Positions 12,101-23,276 of a stretch of 64,000 nt of DNA are shown one piece after another. The position numbers and the translations under genes were made by a program. The notes under the pieces are model-generated. The model was not told the DNA's origin. It made no database searches and was given only the letters and a program-made list of their open reading frames with translations. The DNA comes from Persicaria tinctoria (lineage: Eukaryota > Streptophyta > Magnoliopsida > Caryophyllales > Polygonaceae), in assembly GCA_037127255.1 (NCBI GenBank), contig JBANSL010000012.1, forward strand, positions 33,409,115 through 33,473,114, written 5' to 3'. How positions within the stretch are numbered: position 1 is the stretch's first letter; each line of letters opens with the position of its first letter.

Positions 12101-13405
12101 CCTAGTCGAGCTCGAGTAGGATCTTCTCGGGTTGGTGTGCTCGACTGGCTCGGACAAGCTCGGACAAGTCTCAGGATCTTCGTCGACCTCGACAAGACCT
12201 CCTCGAGGTCGAGTTGGGTGTGGCTTCCGCTCCCGCGAGCTGGCACTTCCGCTGGCAGCGAATGGCTTCGTCCGCGGCAGCGAGCGGTCCGCTGCAGCGA
12301 ATGGAGTCGCTGGCAGCGAGTCTCCTGGTCGGCTTCGTCCTCGGACAACTCTTCCTCGACGACTCCGGATGTGGACGTCTGGGATTCGTCGATCTCGACC
12401 AGACTTAGTTGAGATCGAGTTGGGTCCGGAGCTTGGTGGTCTGGCTTCTCGAGCAGTGCCTGTCGACTAGGCCTGCTTGTCTAGGTCGAGTAAGGTCACT
12501 CGAGATCGAGTAGACCTGACTCTCGGAATTGTTCTGCTGCTTTGACCTTGGCCTTCTGTAGTGATTTTCCGAGCTTTTTCCGACCTTCTGTAGAATTGCT
12601 GTAAATGCCTCGATTTCTGCGATTTAAACAGAAACTGGTGTAGATTCCATAATTTTGGCAAATAAACATAAACTACACAGATTCTGTACTATCTTAGCCC
12701 AAATTCATGAAATGTATACAGAAATCGTTATAAAAGTTGCTGTAAAACATGGCAGATTCTGCTCACAACAGGTGGCTTCTGCTCGATGTGGCTCGGATCT
12801 GGCTCCTGGGCTCTTGTCGACCTCGACCACCTCTCGTCGATCTTGAGTACGGTTGGCCATCGACAAGGCCTCCTCGGGTCGGTGTGCTCGACTGGCTCGG
12901 ACAAGGACTCAGGTGCTCGTCGATCTCGACAAGCCCTAGTCGACCTCGAGTAAGGTGGCTCGCCGACTAGGGTTTCTCGAGTAGCTCTCCTCGATGGACT
13001 CCGGATCTAGTGTTGTGGCTTCGTCGACCTCGACAAAGGGTCCTCGAGGTCGAGTTGAGTCCGGAGCTCGGGTTGTCTGGCTCTCTCGACCATGGTCTGT
13101 CGACCAGGCCTGCTTGTCTATGTCGAGTAAGACTACTCGAGATCGAGTAGACCTGACTCTCAGACTTGTTCCGCTGCTTTGATCTTGGACTTTTGTAGCG
13201 ATTTTCCGAGCCTTTCCGACTTTCTGTAGAATTGCTGTAAATACCTCGATTTCTGCAAATTAAACAGAAACTGGTGTAGATTCCATAATTTGGCAAATGA
13301 ACACAAACTACATAGATTCTGTATTATCTAAGCCCATATGAATGCAATGTATACAGAAATCGATATAAAAGTATATCTAAAACATGGCAAATTAGGCTCA
13401 CAACA
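9181..13405 (-). repeat. Minus-strand LTR, right arm of palindrome, split by solo LTR
   Basis: The LTR runs from TGTTGTAGGAGG at 9181 to CTCACAACA at 13405, with a foreign solo LTR and one target-duplication copy at 10507-12775. Removing these leaves about 1.96 kb. Its last 378 bases match 1-376. The flank after 13405 (GATCACGTCC...) is not element sequence, so 13405 is the right border of the whole rearranged insertion. Confidence 0.85.
10507..12770 (-). mobile_element. Solo LTR of a related family inside the palindrome arm
   Basis: It starts TGTTGTTGTAGG and ends CTCACAACA, about 2264 bp. It is flanked by identical GGTGG at 10502-10506 and 12771-12775. The uninterrupted sequence GAAGCCACCCGAGG in the other arm (8049-8062) confirms a single empty site. 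No internal region or PBS is present, so it is a solo LTR left by unequal recombination. It is the same family as the LTR at 63351. It contains TCGANNTCGA-type motifs and an unusual GC-rich insert at 12226-12330. Confidence 0.85.
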
Positions 13406-14983
13406 GATCACGTCCGCGACCTCTCGCACGTCGACAAAAGAGAAGAGCTCTGCTTTACATTGTTAGCCCCAAAGCCAGAAAACCATACCACCTCCAATTT
13501 GATAGATCTAGCATTATTTATATATATATATATAATAATATTTTTTTTTTGGGAGGCGGAAGTCCCCACCCAATTTTATCCTCAAGCTTGTAAGGGAAGC
13601 TTGAACCATATGCCGTAAAATCCAGGAAATCCAGGAATTCACGGAGCTTGAGCAACAAGATTTTTTTTTTCCAAAATTCCATAGCCAAAGACGGAGGAGC
13701 ACAAAATTGCTTGCACGCCAAGTAGCTCCGAACGGACGGCCACCAGGCCACCGGCGAAGGAGATTACAGGTCGGCGTCGAGAAAAGCCGGATGGGTGCGC
13801 CCCAATAGCCGAGCCCGGACCACAACCGGGAGAGAGCCCCAGCCGAAGGAACAATCAACCCAAGCCAAGTCGGAGGAGATTACAAGCCGGCAGCGTCGAG
13901 GGGGCTCGCCGGAAACCACAGTCCAGAAGCGGAAGGAGACCGGAGATTACACAAGGAGCCGAAGCCCCAGTAAACAGAACTCGAAGCCGCAATGAGGCAC
14001 GACGAACGAAGGCGAAACCCAAATCCCCAGATCGAAACACAAATTGACAATTTGGGTGACAAATAGAGAATAAATGAACAATTTGGGTATGGAAGAAGAT
14101 GGTTTTGGAGACAAAAAGCAAAAATCAAAGAGATCCCCAATTTGATTTTGGACTTGATCGGACTCCGAAAAGGGTAAACAAATTAGGGATTTGCCACATA
14201 CATGTATTTCATCACACCAAACAGACAAAGGCTTGTCGGCGCAACGGGGGTTCGGAGGCGGCCGGGGTGAGACGGCCAAAGCCGGGATGGAGCGGCCGCA
14301 ACCGGAGTTGGACAGTCAAGGCTGTGATTGAAACTCACTCTCTCTAGAAATTCTAGAGAGAGGAGAGAGCCTTTTGGAGGGCTAGCATTTTTCCATGATT
14401 GGTCGGGTTATATAAAAACAGGAGTCCCCTTCAGTTGAGAATTTGAAACTGCATTGAATTACAACCATCCTGTCGTGTTTTTTCATCCCTTCATCTGCCC
14501 CTCGTTACATTGTAAGGTATATCCTTACCAGAAAGTTATTATATAATATTATTTATATTCAAATAACATAAAATGAATAACACCGTATTTATATCAAAAC
14601 ACCATAATATTCATATATTCATATTCACATAGTGTCATATTCATATTCATATGAATATAATATAAGATTCATTCGTTCCACCGTTACACCGTATTATTCG
14701 TTTCACAATAACTTTTGCCTCTCATATCAATCTATTAAGATAAACAAATTTATCGTATATCAAACTAATAAAACCATTTCATTATAAAAGTTGCATCAAA
14801 GTAAAAATAGTGTTATAAAAAAGAGGAAATTTGTCCGACTGACCTTTTTAAAAATGTTAACAAACAATGTGATCAATGAAGTGTAATCACATTTTATGCT
14901 CATATGTTATCAACTGTATAACAATGTTATCAATAAAAATGTCATCAACAAACAATGTCACAAATGTCATCAATGAATAAAAG
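13406..14983. other. Unassigned intergenic stretch
   Basis: No gene can be supported. A (TA)n tract lies at about 13514-13535 and a GC-richer block at 13560-14340. A perfect 12-bp-arm hairpin built on CTCTCTCTAGAA lies at 14338-14362. An AT-rich tail with degenerate TCATCAA repeats (about 14860-14983) continues at 19186, because LARD1 inserted into it. Short open frames here show no recognisable domain. Confidence 0.5.
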
Positions 14984-16018
14984 TGATGCGGGACCATCCA
15001 AGACACATTCGGATGATGTCCTTCTCAAGAGGAAGAAGAAGGCTCCACCATGGGAGAAGATCCAAAGGTGCAAATGACGTTTTAGACTTTCGTTCAGAAT
15101 TTTGACAGGTTTTCGACGTCTCTGCAAAATGGGTCGTACGGATTCAATATGTATCGGATTGAGGCGTGCCATACCTTGTTGGAAAAAGGACGAAGAGATC
15201 TACAACTTTGTTGTTGAAGGTTTTTCCATATTAGAGCTAGAGCCTGGCCGAAAATCAACATCTTTGCAAACTGTCACTGTTTTGACGGGAATAAAGAACT
15301 TTCTTTTGTTATTTTTAGTAACTTTCTTTATTTAAGTTATTTTATGTAATTTAGGGATTTATTTTAATTTATCTTTAATTATTATTTCTATCTAAAATCA
15401 GGCCTTAGGGTTATAAATAGAGGCTGATCTTCTTGTAAAACATATGACGTCTATTCATGAATGAAAATCAGTGTGTTCCACACAATGAGAGAAAGTCGAT
15501 TGAATAGAGTTGTGCTCTTCAATTGCAAATATTGGTATTGATCTAGCTTGGTTTGCTTTGTGTTCATCAACTTCGCAAGACTTGGTGATCCTAGTATCCA
15601 CAAGCCCCCTCCTTGTGCCTCCAAGTTGTCCGCTTGGTTGTGTAGGGTTGCAGAGGCGGGTTATATAGTCATTGATATTGGTTCCTACCTTCTACGGAAG
15701 GTTGGGGTCTCTATCTTGTTCTATATAGATCGTTTCAGTCCTTATCAGGTCGAGTCTTTTCATCTTTACTATTAAATTTCGAGTCTTGCTACTAATTTGT
15801 CGAGTCTTGTGTCTTACTTTGTTGTCGACATCAATTACAATCTGTTCTTGGTGTTTCTTGTTGAGTCTTGCATAAATCTTGCATCTTTCTTGTGTTTCTT
15901 GAAGATTTCTTGGCTGCGTCAGATTTGGTTCTTGAGTCTTGCTGTGTTTCTTGAGTCTTTCTTTGAGTTTCTTGCTTGTTGTCGAAGATCGGACCAACCT
16001 ACGGCTAACCCCGTATCA
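14984..16018 (+). repeat. LARD1 5' LTR
   Basis: This 1035-bp LTR has TG..CA ends and a TATA-like TTATAAATAG at 15411-15420. It differs from the 3' LTR by a few substitutions and a 4-bp indel near 15597/18760 (ATCCACAAGCC versus ATCCGGCCACAAGCC), indicating a fairly recent insertion. Confidence 0.92.
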
Positions 16019-16021
16019 AAT

Positions 16022-16033
16022 TGGTATCAGAGC
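16022..16033 (+). other. LARD1 primer-binding site (tRNA-iMet)
   Basis: TGGTATCAGAGC begins four bases after the LTR end. It is the standard complement of plant initiator-methionine tRNA. Confidence 0.93.
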
Positions 16034-16894
16034 TTTTGTTTCCGACATCAAGATTGAGTCTTTTTCTTTTCCTAAACCCAAAAAGACAAAAATAGAGTCA
16101 GTTCTTTGTTTGGTTGTTTACTTCTTGCATTCTTTATTGATTCTTGCACTAATCTTGAAGTTTGTGATTGTTTGTGGTTGCATAGCCTAAACACAAAGCC
16201 TAGCCGAGACCGTGGAGTCGACCAAGTCAGTGTGCACAGCCTTTGTGTTCACTCTCCTAGCCGACGACATCAGTGTCCCCATAGCCTTGCTTGGCCGACA
16301 TCACTTACCCACAAGAAACCCTAGTTTGTTATCTTTGCTATCTTTTTCTATCTTTGGGAATTTTGATTTATCTTATATCTAATTCCATTTATCTATTGCT
16401 TAATAAAAATCAGATTTAAAGTTGTTAGATTTAATCCTATTATATCTATCAACTATATAAAAAGGCTAAGATATATCCACTTTCCTATTTTATCCAAAGG
16501 TTGTCTATTTATTTATCTTTAGGGCTACAATTGTTATCTTTTATCACCATCCATCAGCATTTTCGAGTCCTATTATTTAGTTTTTTTTTTTAAAAAAATT
16601 CAGATTCAAAAAAAAAAAGATTGAACTTGGACCTAGGAGGATAAAATTTACTAGGGGCAAAAGTAAGTCAAAAAAAAAGAGATAGGGTTTGTTCTACTAG
16701 TGCAAGAAAGCTTCAAATGACCTTATTTGGTGAATTGATTAGCCCTAGTCGACAGCCCCTATCCCTAAACACATATACCTCCACAAAATTGAAACCCTAC
16801 CTTGCAACTACAACATCCTAACTTAAAGGTTTTCAATCAAAATAGGTAAATTTCCTTATTTTCCTTAGTTTTATTTTGTTTCTCCTTGTTACAG

Positions 16895-17095
16895 CTTCTG
16901 TCGAGTACTTCTTCTCCTTGATCGAGTACTTTTGTTGCATGTCGAGTTGCTGAGTTGTGGTGTCGAGTACTTATTAGTTTGTTTCGAGTTGAATTCTTGC
17001 AAATACCCATCTGTTTTGCTTGAATTGAGTCGAGTACTGATTTCCTTGATCAAGTGCTTGCTTTGAGTTTGTCGAGTACCACAACCCTTCTGTCG
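16895..17095 (+). repeat. Cluster of TCGAGTAC half-sites in LARD1 leader
   Basis: Exact TCGAGTAC occurs at 16901, 16922, 16963, 17030 and 17072, with further TCGAGTT variants between. This 8-mer is half of the TR-GAG motif TACTCGANNTCGAGTA. The equivalent leader of LARD2 (about 48120-48385) has five exact copies in inverse orientation. Confidence 0.8.
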
Positions 17096-17297
17096 ATACT
17101 CTTGTGTGTTGTTTCATTCATTCTCTTGATTGCATACTTTGATTGCTTAGTTCTTTTGTTTGGTTGTTGATTTGCCCAAAGCAGATTGCCCCAACAAGCG
17201 TGACATACCAATTAGAGAGGGAGTGTCAGCGAAACACATTGTGAGTTGTTTATATTTTACTAACCCTTACATAGTTCTTTGTTTATATTTATTTGCA

Positions 17298-18240
17298 ATG
17301 TCTAATAGCCAGGGCAATGACTGGTTCAGTACCGTCATGGAGAAGTTAGCTAAGATCCAAGAGAATTTGCTGACCAATGAAGAATTGGTTAAGTTGGATA
17401 AAGCCTTTACGGCATATGAGCTTCGGCGTTTTGGCTCTAACACGATGTTCGGACAAGGAGTCCCGCTTCAAGTTGCAGTGCCACCCATTAAAAGGGAAGA
17501 AACTCATCCTATTTCTAAACAACTTAATGTTTCTCCTAGCATAGATATTCAGCATGTTGATAAAATTAAAGAGCATGTTGAAAATGATCAAGATCTTAAT
17601 TTACTTGCCTATGATCATGATGATTGCATTGGATATGAGCATGATGATTCTTTGATTGATTTAAATGTTCAACCTGTGTCTTGTGATGATAATCAAAGAG
17701 AAGATTTATGTCATAATAAATGCATAGAAAAAGGCATAGTTAGTAATATGATCATTGATGGTGAAACTTCATCTACTGTTGCTAGCCTTGAATTAATTGA
17801 AAAATCAGCCTTGCAAAAGGATGAAAACTTGCTAGTTTTGGATGTAAACTTAGGGATTAATTACCACGATAAAGTGCATTAAGTTAGAATATCATGACAT
17901 TGATATGGGATCTGAATTATGCACTCATAAAATTTCTTTTCTTGATTGTGTAGAGAGTTCTAATGGCCTACAAGTTGATGAAGCTGAGACGAGAACCATC
18001 GAGGATTGGTCAATCCCTACATCAATCGTTCTTGAAATGGATTTCCATGGGCATATGGTGTTCGATTCAGGAGCTCGTGTGGAAGTCTTTGCAAAATCAT
18101 ATGCGACCTTGGATTCGAGGACGAATCCTTTTCAAGAAAGGGAGATTGATGCGGGACCATCCAAGACACCTTCGGATGATGTCCTTCTCAAGAGGAAGAA
18201 GAAGTCTCCACCATGGGAGAAGATCCAAATGTGCAAATGA
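17298..18240 (+). pseudogene. Degenerate LARD1 ORF, frameshifted
   Basis: The frame starting at 17298 (MSNSQGNDWFSTVMEKLAK...) runs to a stop at 17882. Coding-like sequence then continues in another frame from about 17876 (IKLEYHDIDMGSELC...) to 18240, so one frameshift separates the halves. An in-frame extension upstream to 17160 is possible. The second half (FHGHMVFDSGARVEVF...LDSRTNPFQ) resembles the tail of plant Ty3-type polyproteins just before the polypurine tract, which would make this a relic of an autonomous ancestor. That reading is inference. No zinc knuckle or catalytic motif is visible, and the ORF end runs into the 3' LTR. Confidence 0.55.
18135..18146 (+). other. LARD1 polypurine tract
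   Basis: The purine-rich AGAAAGGGAGAT lies directly against the 3' LTR start (TGATGCGGG at 18147), the expected primer site for plus-strand synthesis. Confidence 0.85.
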
Positions 18241-19185
18241 CGTTTTAGACTTTCGTTCAGAATTTTGACAGCTTTTCGACGTCTCTGTAAAATGGGTCGT
18301 ACGGATTCAATATTTATCGGATTGAGGCGTGCCATACCTTGTTGGAACAAGGACGAAGAGATCTACAACTTTTCTGTTGAAGGTTTTTCCATATTAGAAC
18401 TAGAGCCTGGCCGAAAATCAACATCTTTGCAAACTGTCACTGTTTTGACGGGAATAAAGAACTTTCTTTTGTTATTTTTAGTAACCTTCTTTATTTAAGT
18501 TATTTTATGTAATTTAGGGATTTATTTTAATTTATCTTTAATTATTATTTCTATCTAAAATCAGGCCTTAGGGTTATAAATAGAGGCTGATCTCCTTGTA
18601 AAACATATGACGTCTATTCATGAATGAAAATCAGTGTGTTCCACACAATGAGAGAAAGTCGATTGAATAGAGTTGTGCTCTTCAATTGCAAATATTGGTA
18701 TTGATCTAGCTTGGTTTGCTTTGTGTTCATCAACTTCGCAAGACTTGGTGATCCTAGTATCCGGCCACAAGCCCCCTCCTTGTGCCTCCAAGTTGTCCGC
18801 TTGGTTGTGTAGGGTTGCAGAGGCGGGTTATATAGTCATTGATATTGGTTCCTACCTTCTACGGAAGGTTGGGGTCTCTATCTTGTTCAATATAGATCGT
18901 TTCAGTCCTTATCAGGTCGAGTCTTTCCATCTTTACTATTAAATTTCGAGTCTTGCTACTGATTTGTCGAGTCTTGTGTCTTACTTTGTTGTCGACATCA
19001 ATTACAATCTGTTCTTGGTGTTTCTTGTTGAGTCTTGCATAAATCTTGCATCTTTCTTGTGTTTCTTGAAGCTTTCTTGGCTACATCAGATTTGGTTCTT
19101 GAGTCTTGCTGCGTTTCTTGAGTCTTTCTTTGAGTTTCTTGCTTGTTATCGAAGATCGGACCAACCTACGGCTAACCCCGTATCA
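18147..19185 (+). repeat. LARD1 3' LTR
   Basis: This 1039-bp copy nearly matches 14984-16018, ends CCCCGTATCA, has a TATA-like TTATAAATAG at 18574-18583, and is followed by the AAAAG duplication. Confidence 0.92.
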
Positions 19186-19702
19186 AAAAGTCATCAATAA
19201 AAGATTTTGTCAATGAAGTTTAATTACATTTTATGCTCTCGTGTCATCAATTCTATAAAAATGCCATCACAAATGGTTGCATTAATGAAGTGTAATAGCA
19301 AATATCTCATCGGTGAATAAAAGTAGAATCAATAAAAATATATCGATATATAATTGATTGAATTAAAAAAGTGACATCAAACGATTTGATTCAAAAAGTA
19401 GCATTAAATAATTACATTAGAAAAATGGTATCAAAACACTACATTGAAAAAAAAGTGTCACATTAAAGAAAAAATGTCATTAAAAAATGACATCAGAACA
19501 TAACTTTGAAAAACATTGCATCACGGTAATAAAATAACATAAAAAATATGACAAAAAAAAAGTGGATTAGTAGTCAATGGTAAAAAAAAATAGCATACAA
19601 AAATAGTATCAATGGTCAACCTGGAAGGAAGGAAATGGGTGGAGGGAAGGGTGAAGGAAAGAGGAGGCAGTCACCCACGTAATTTTTTTTGTTTAAGGTA
19701 TA
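19186..19702. repeat. AT-rich degenerate TCATCAA repeats
   Basis: This continues the sequence left of LARD1. Phrases such as 'TCATCAATAAAA' and 'ACATCAAAA' recur with heavy decay. No gene is visible. Confidence 0.5.
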
Positions 19703-20345
19703 ACTAGTTCATCACCCGTGCATTGCACGGATATATTATAAGATTTGAATTAACAATTAAGTAAAATAAATTATTTGTAATCATAAAATAAAATCAAAAT
19801 CAACTGTTAATACTACAAAAAATATTTGACCGAAAGGCAACATAAATAAAGTCATAAAGTTACATTATTATGTAAAATTTATAATTAAAAAAAGCTGAAA
19901 AATAATTAAACTTGTAGAATGAATCTTGAATGCAATGATACCAGCATTCTTAAGACAAAAGAGTTGGGTGGAAAAGGGGGGAAAGGGGACCAACTGCAAA
20001 TGAAAGCTCTGCGGAGCTTTTCGGGTCGGTAAGCTGATCGTGAGTCCATCCATAAAAAAAATGGAACAATGAAAAATCCTGCATAAAAATAAAAGAGAGT
20101 AAAAGATTAGATGAGAGACTATAACAAACAAATAACAATTAATAATAGAAAATGATATATCAGCTTAGTGTAAATTATGACAAACTTCTTTATAGACAAC
20201 ATTAGTTGTTGTGTTCATGGAATGCCCATCTTTGTCACAAATTAAAATCTTCAACCCCTTCCTTGATATCACTCGATATTGCAACATAGAGTTGACCATA
20301 TGTAAAAACAGGGCGTGGAAGATACAAACTGACATACGAAAGTGA
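19703..20345 (-). mobile_element. Helitron 3' end remnant
   Basis: On the minus strand the sequence ends in CTAGT (19703-19707), followed by T. This is preceded by a short GC-rich hairpin of CCGTGCA with TGCACGG (19716-19730). CTRRT plus an upstream hairpin is the defining 3' terminus of Helitrons, which have no terminal inverted repeats or target duplication. A helicase C-terminus lies just inside. The 5' terminus (TC) was not found, so the length is unknown. Confidence 0.75.
20165..20336 (-). pseudogene. C-terminus of Helitron Rep/helicase, frameshifted
   Basis: The minus strand reads VSLYLPRPVFTYGQLYVAIS. After a one-base frameshift near 20271 it continues SRKGLKILICDKDG and ends at a TAA at 20165. 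The PRPVF..GQLYVA.SR segment is typical of the last helicase motif of plant Helitron proteins. Only this final portion remains and upstream exons are absent. It fits the adjacent CTAGT terminus. Confidence 0.75.
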
Positions 20346-20755
20346 GTGTCCTTAGCTCTTGTTGAGTACTTTGATAATGAAACATGTAAGCCATCTATAA
20401 AATTTTATAAAGAGGTATTTTATCTTACTATTGGAACTCTCTGTCTTCAAGCATCTTTGAAAATTAATATCATTGCCTTAGTCATAGTTTTTAATCATTT
20501 TTTAGTTTTAATCATGTTTAAGGTAAAACTACAAAAGAAAAAAATGATACTTTGTTCGTATAAGAATACTTGTTCTTCTAAAAAAATTCACAAATTTGAA
20601 GAGTTTAAAATAAAAAGAATATTAATTATATTTTTAGAAATTTTATTTTCAACACAACAAACATATAATGTTAAGATCAAATTGGCTAGTGAACAAATAA
20701 GAAGAATATGAGAAATTGGAGAATTGATGTAAAAATAATGGAAATCAAAACTAAT
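20346..20755. other. AT-rich stretch without recognised gene
   Basis: The open frame on the plus strand (20346-20711) is lysine/isoleucine-rich and follows base composition; no domain is visible. This may be decayed Helitron interior. Confidence 0.4.
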
Positions 20756-20764
20756 AAATAGGAT

Positions 20765-21925
20765 GAATTTTTTTTCTAAATAATCACTAAAAAATAAATA
20801 ATTACAAAAATATTCACATTTTCAAACTATTTACGAAAATATTCAATTTTGTCAGATTTGGCAGAAAAACGCGTTTTTCAATTTTTTTATTTTTTATTTT
20901 TGAAAAACTACCAAAAAATATACATATATATGTAAAACGCGGCCTGGAGCCGCGTTTTACTTTGAAAATAAAGAAAAAAGAAAAAAGAAAAATGAAGGAG
21001 GTCACGGAGAGGTTCAGGGGAGCCGGGGAGGCGAATGTTCTGGCCGGCAAGGAAGTGAGGGTCATCGGGGGAGAGGAGGACTTCCGGCGGGGAAGAGGAG
21101 GACTTCCGTCACTCGCCATGGCTCTTGGCTCCCACGGTGAACCTCTGCGACCTTCAAGCTCCCACGACCCATATACGCGAACCTCTCCGGCCTTCAAATC
21201 ATCCACCAGTCCTCCGCGGTATTCGCAGCCATGGTTTCTCCCCCAATTGTCCGAATCTGTAATTCCGCTTGAGAAGGACTCGCAGTCGAGAGTGAGAGCT
21301 CAAATCGAAGTCGGGAGTTGCTGAAATCGGTGAGGGCGCAGAAGCTTGAAGGCAGGAGAGGCGTCGGCGGCGTCCATGGCTGCGAAGCTTGAAGGTCCGA
21401 CACTAGCTGCCAATTGGGGAAGGAAGGAGGCCGGCGGAGGAGCGGATTCGGACAATTGGAGAGGAAGAAGAGGGGTGACAGTTTGGGGAGAAAGAAGGAG
21501 AAGGGGGCGGTGGTTGTGGGTGTCAGAGGAGGAGGAGAGAGACGAGGGCGGCGGCACCAGAGGCAGACGGAGCCGACGTCGGAGACCAGGGCGGCGGCGC
21601 AGACCATGAAGGAGGAGAGCGGCGGCGCAACCGTCGGTGCGAACGAGGGCCAGATCCTCCGTCTGCATCCGGCCAAACTTCAACCTGCAAAAAGAAAATG
21701 AAAAAAAAAAACATAAAATAGAGAAACGCGGAACCACACCGCGTTTCATTAATTTTATTCCATTTTTTTTTTTAATTTCAAATTTTCAATGTATTAATAA
21801 AACGCGGTTTCATACCGCGTATTTCTGCCGGATCTGACAAAAATGAATATTTTCGTAAATAGTTTGAAAGTGTGAATATTTTTGTAATTATTTATTTTTA
21901 AGTGAATATTTTGAAAAAAAAAATC
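20765..21925. mobile_element. Pack-MULE-like element with GC-rich core
   Basis: Perfect 9-bp duplications AAATAGGAT (20756-20764 and 21926-21934) flank terminal inverted repeats of about 100 bp (left ~20765-20872, right ~21820-21925; both contain AATAAATAATTACAAAAATA inward). Nine-bp duplications with long inverted ends are characteristic of Mutator-like elements. There is no transposase. The core (about 20985-21700) is strongly GC-rich and purine-skewed, unlike the AT-rich flanks, suggesting captured host sequence, but no gene could be identified. Four AAACGCGG-type palindromes sit near the ends. Confidence 0.82.
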
Positions 21926-21934
21926 AAATAGGAT

Positions 21935-22776
21935 AGAGCATAAAATTATAATTGTTGGACATTAAGTATATCTAGAATAATAAGTATTTTGATACAAATA
22001 TAGGAATAAAACACATCAATATCAATCATAATTCTATTTTTATAGCTTTTCTAACCTAGACCTTTAAGACATAGATTGAACATCCATATTGAGAAATTTT
22101 TTTTAAAATATTAAATATTTTAAACCATTTTTAATCAGTTTTAATAGTGTTAATGCATTAGATTTAATGAATTTTTTTCAATTTGGTTTCTTAACCTATG
22201 CCATTAGAGCATATTTAAAAAAAGTTGATAATTTTACACTGAGAACAAATGTATAGATTAAAATACTTCATACCTATATTCAAAGCTTAAGAAAATTACA
22301 AAAGAATTTCGAACAATTTATTGTTTATAGTTTTTAAATTTATTAAAATCACTCTTTTAAAAATATACACTTAAATTATTGATCATAGATAGTTTAACCT
22401 AATGGTTTTAGAAAAAAAAAAGAATCATGTTGAACTCCGATATGGAGTTATTTATCAGTGTAAATGTGTAATGGATCAATCGATGAAGTTTTACCATGTG
22501 TCCAAATACTATTGAATTAAAAATATTCCAAAACCAATAACATGATACATTAATTGATTAAAAGAACTATGATACACAACTAATTAAAAAAAAGTTCCAT
22601 ATGTTTAATACGGTGTAGTTATTTTTTTGGATAATATATAGTTAGATTATAAAACTTGAACAAATAGAAATCTAATTAATCAAACATTTTAGCTAGCTTA
22701 GTATAGAATAAATAATATTATAAATTAAAATAATTACTAACTTGTCTAAAAAAAAGCCAACCGATTTAGTGCGGCA
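21935..22776. other. AT-rich intergenic stretch
   Basis: No gene, terminal repeat or RNA was recognised. Confidence 0.5.
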
Positions 22777-23127
22777 TATGACGGATGTGATTTGATTTGG
22801 AAAAACAAAGCCAATTTTGTAAGGAAAGAAATCACAAACTATAGGATAATAGAAGTATATGATTTGGTAGACAAATTAAAATGACACAAAAAATCGCTGA
22901 TGTAATTTGATTTGGTAATAGAAAGGCAATTTTGTAAGGTAAGAAGTGCATAAATAATATCATTATTACCCTAGATAAAAGAATAATTATTGAAATAAAT
23001 AAATTAAAAATAGATGGCCAAAATTTAACACGTGTCACAATATTAGTCGTTAAAAAAAAGGCGGAAAAATTTTCAATGACAATGCGACACGTGTCCTAAG
23101 CAGCTTCTACTTTAGTATTATTTAGGA
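22777..23127. repeat. Tandem AT-rich repeat, copy 1
   Basis: A 351-bp unit begins TATGACGGATGTGATTTGAT and ends CTACTTTAGTATTATTTAGGA. Copy 2 follows directly from 23128 but is split by the element at 23235-28347. Copy 3 is 28601-28938. Each unit contains two related halves (GATGTGATTTGATTTGG and GATGTAATTTGATTTGG). Confidence 0.85.
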
Positions 23128-23234
23128 TATGACGGATGTGATTTGATTTGGAAAAACAAAGCCAATTTTGTAAGGAAAGAAATCACAAACTATAGGATAA
23201 TAGAAGTATATGATTTGGCAGACAAATTAAAATG
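23128..23234. repeat. Tandem repeat copy 2, left part
   Basis: The unit runs from its normal start to ACAAATTAAAATG, then is interrupted. It resumes with the same AATTAAAATG at 28348 and continues to 28600, so the insertion is precise. Confidence 0.85.
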
Positions 23235-23276
23235 GGGGGTTTTGCAAAATAGCCACGAAAATGGGCTGATTTTTGT

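Larger units (their letters stand above)
14984..19185 (+). mobile_element. LARD1, non-autonomous LTR retrotransposon
   Basis: This is a complete element: LTR 14984-16018, PBS 16022-16033, internal region to 18146, LTR 18147-19185. It is flanked by perfect 5-bp duplications AAAAG (14979-14983 and 19186-19190). LTR ends are TGATGCGGG...CCCCGTATCA. The 2.1-kb internal region has no protease, polymerase or integrase, so it must be mobilised in trans. The second family member is LARD2 at 46993-50311 on the minus strand. Confidence 0.92.

Noticed and set aside
1..13405. CRISPR-like array from the many TCGANNTCGA repeats
   Set aside because: Spacing is irregular, units are 10-16 bp in both LTR and coding DNA, and the context is plant retroelements; there are no spacers of even length.
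16106..16324. ORFs within the LARD1 leader and LTRs (15548, 15797, 16106, 18673)
   Set aside because: Short Phe/Leu/Ser-rich frames in T-rich leader and LTR sequence with no recognisable protein.
20346..20711. 121-aa plus-strand ORF
   Set aside because: The Lys/Ile/Phe-rich composition matches AT-rich DNA, and there is no domain or splice context.
21194..21749. Long minus-strand ORFs in the GC-rich Pack-MULE core
   Set aside because: The proteins are low-complexity Pro/Ser/Arg sequences driven by composition; no conserved domain could be seen.
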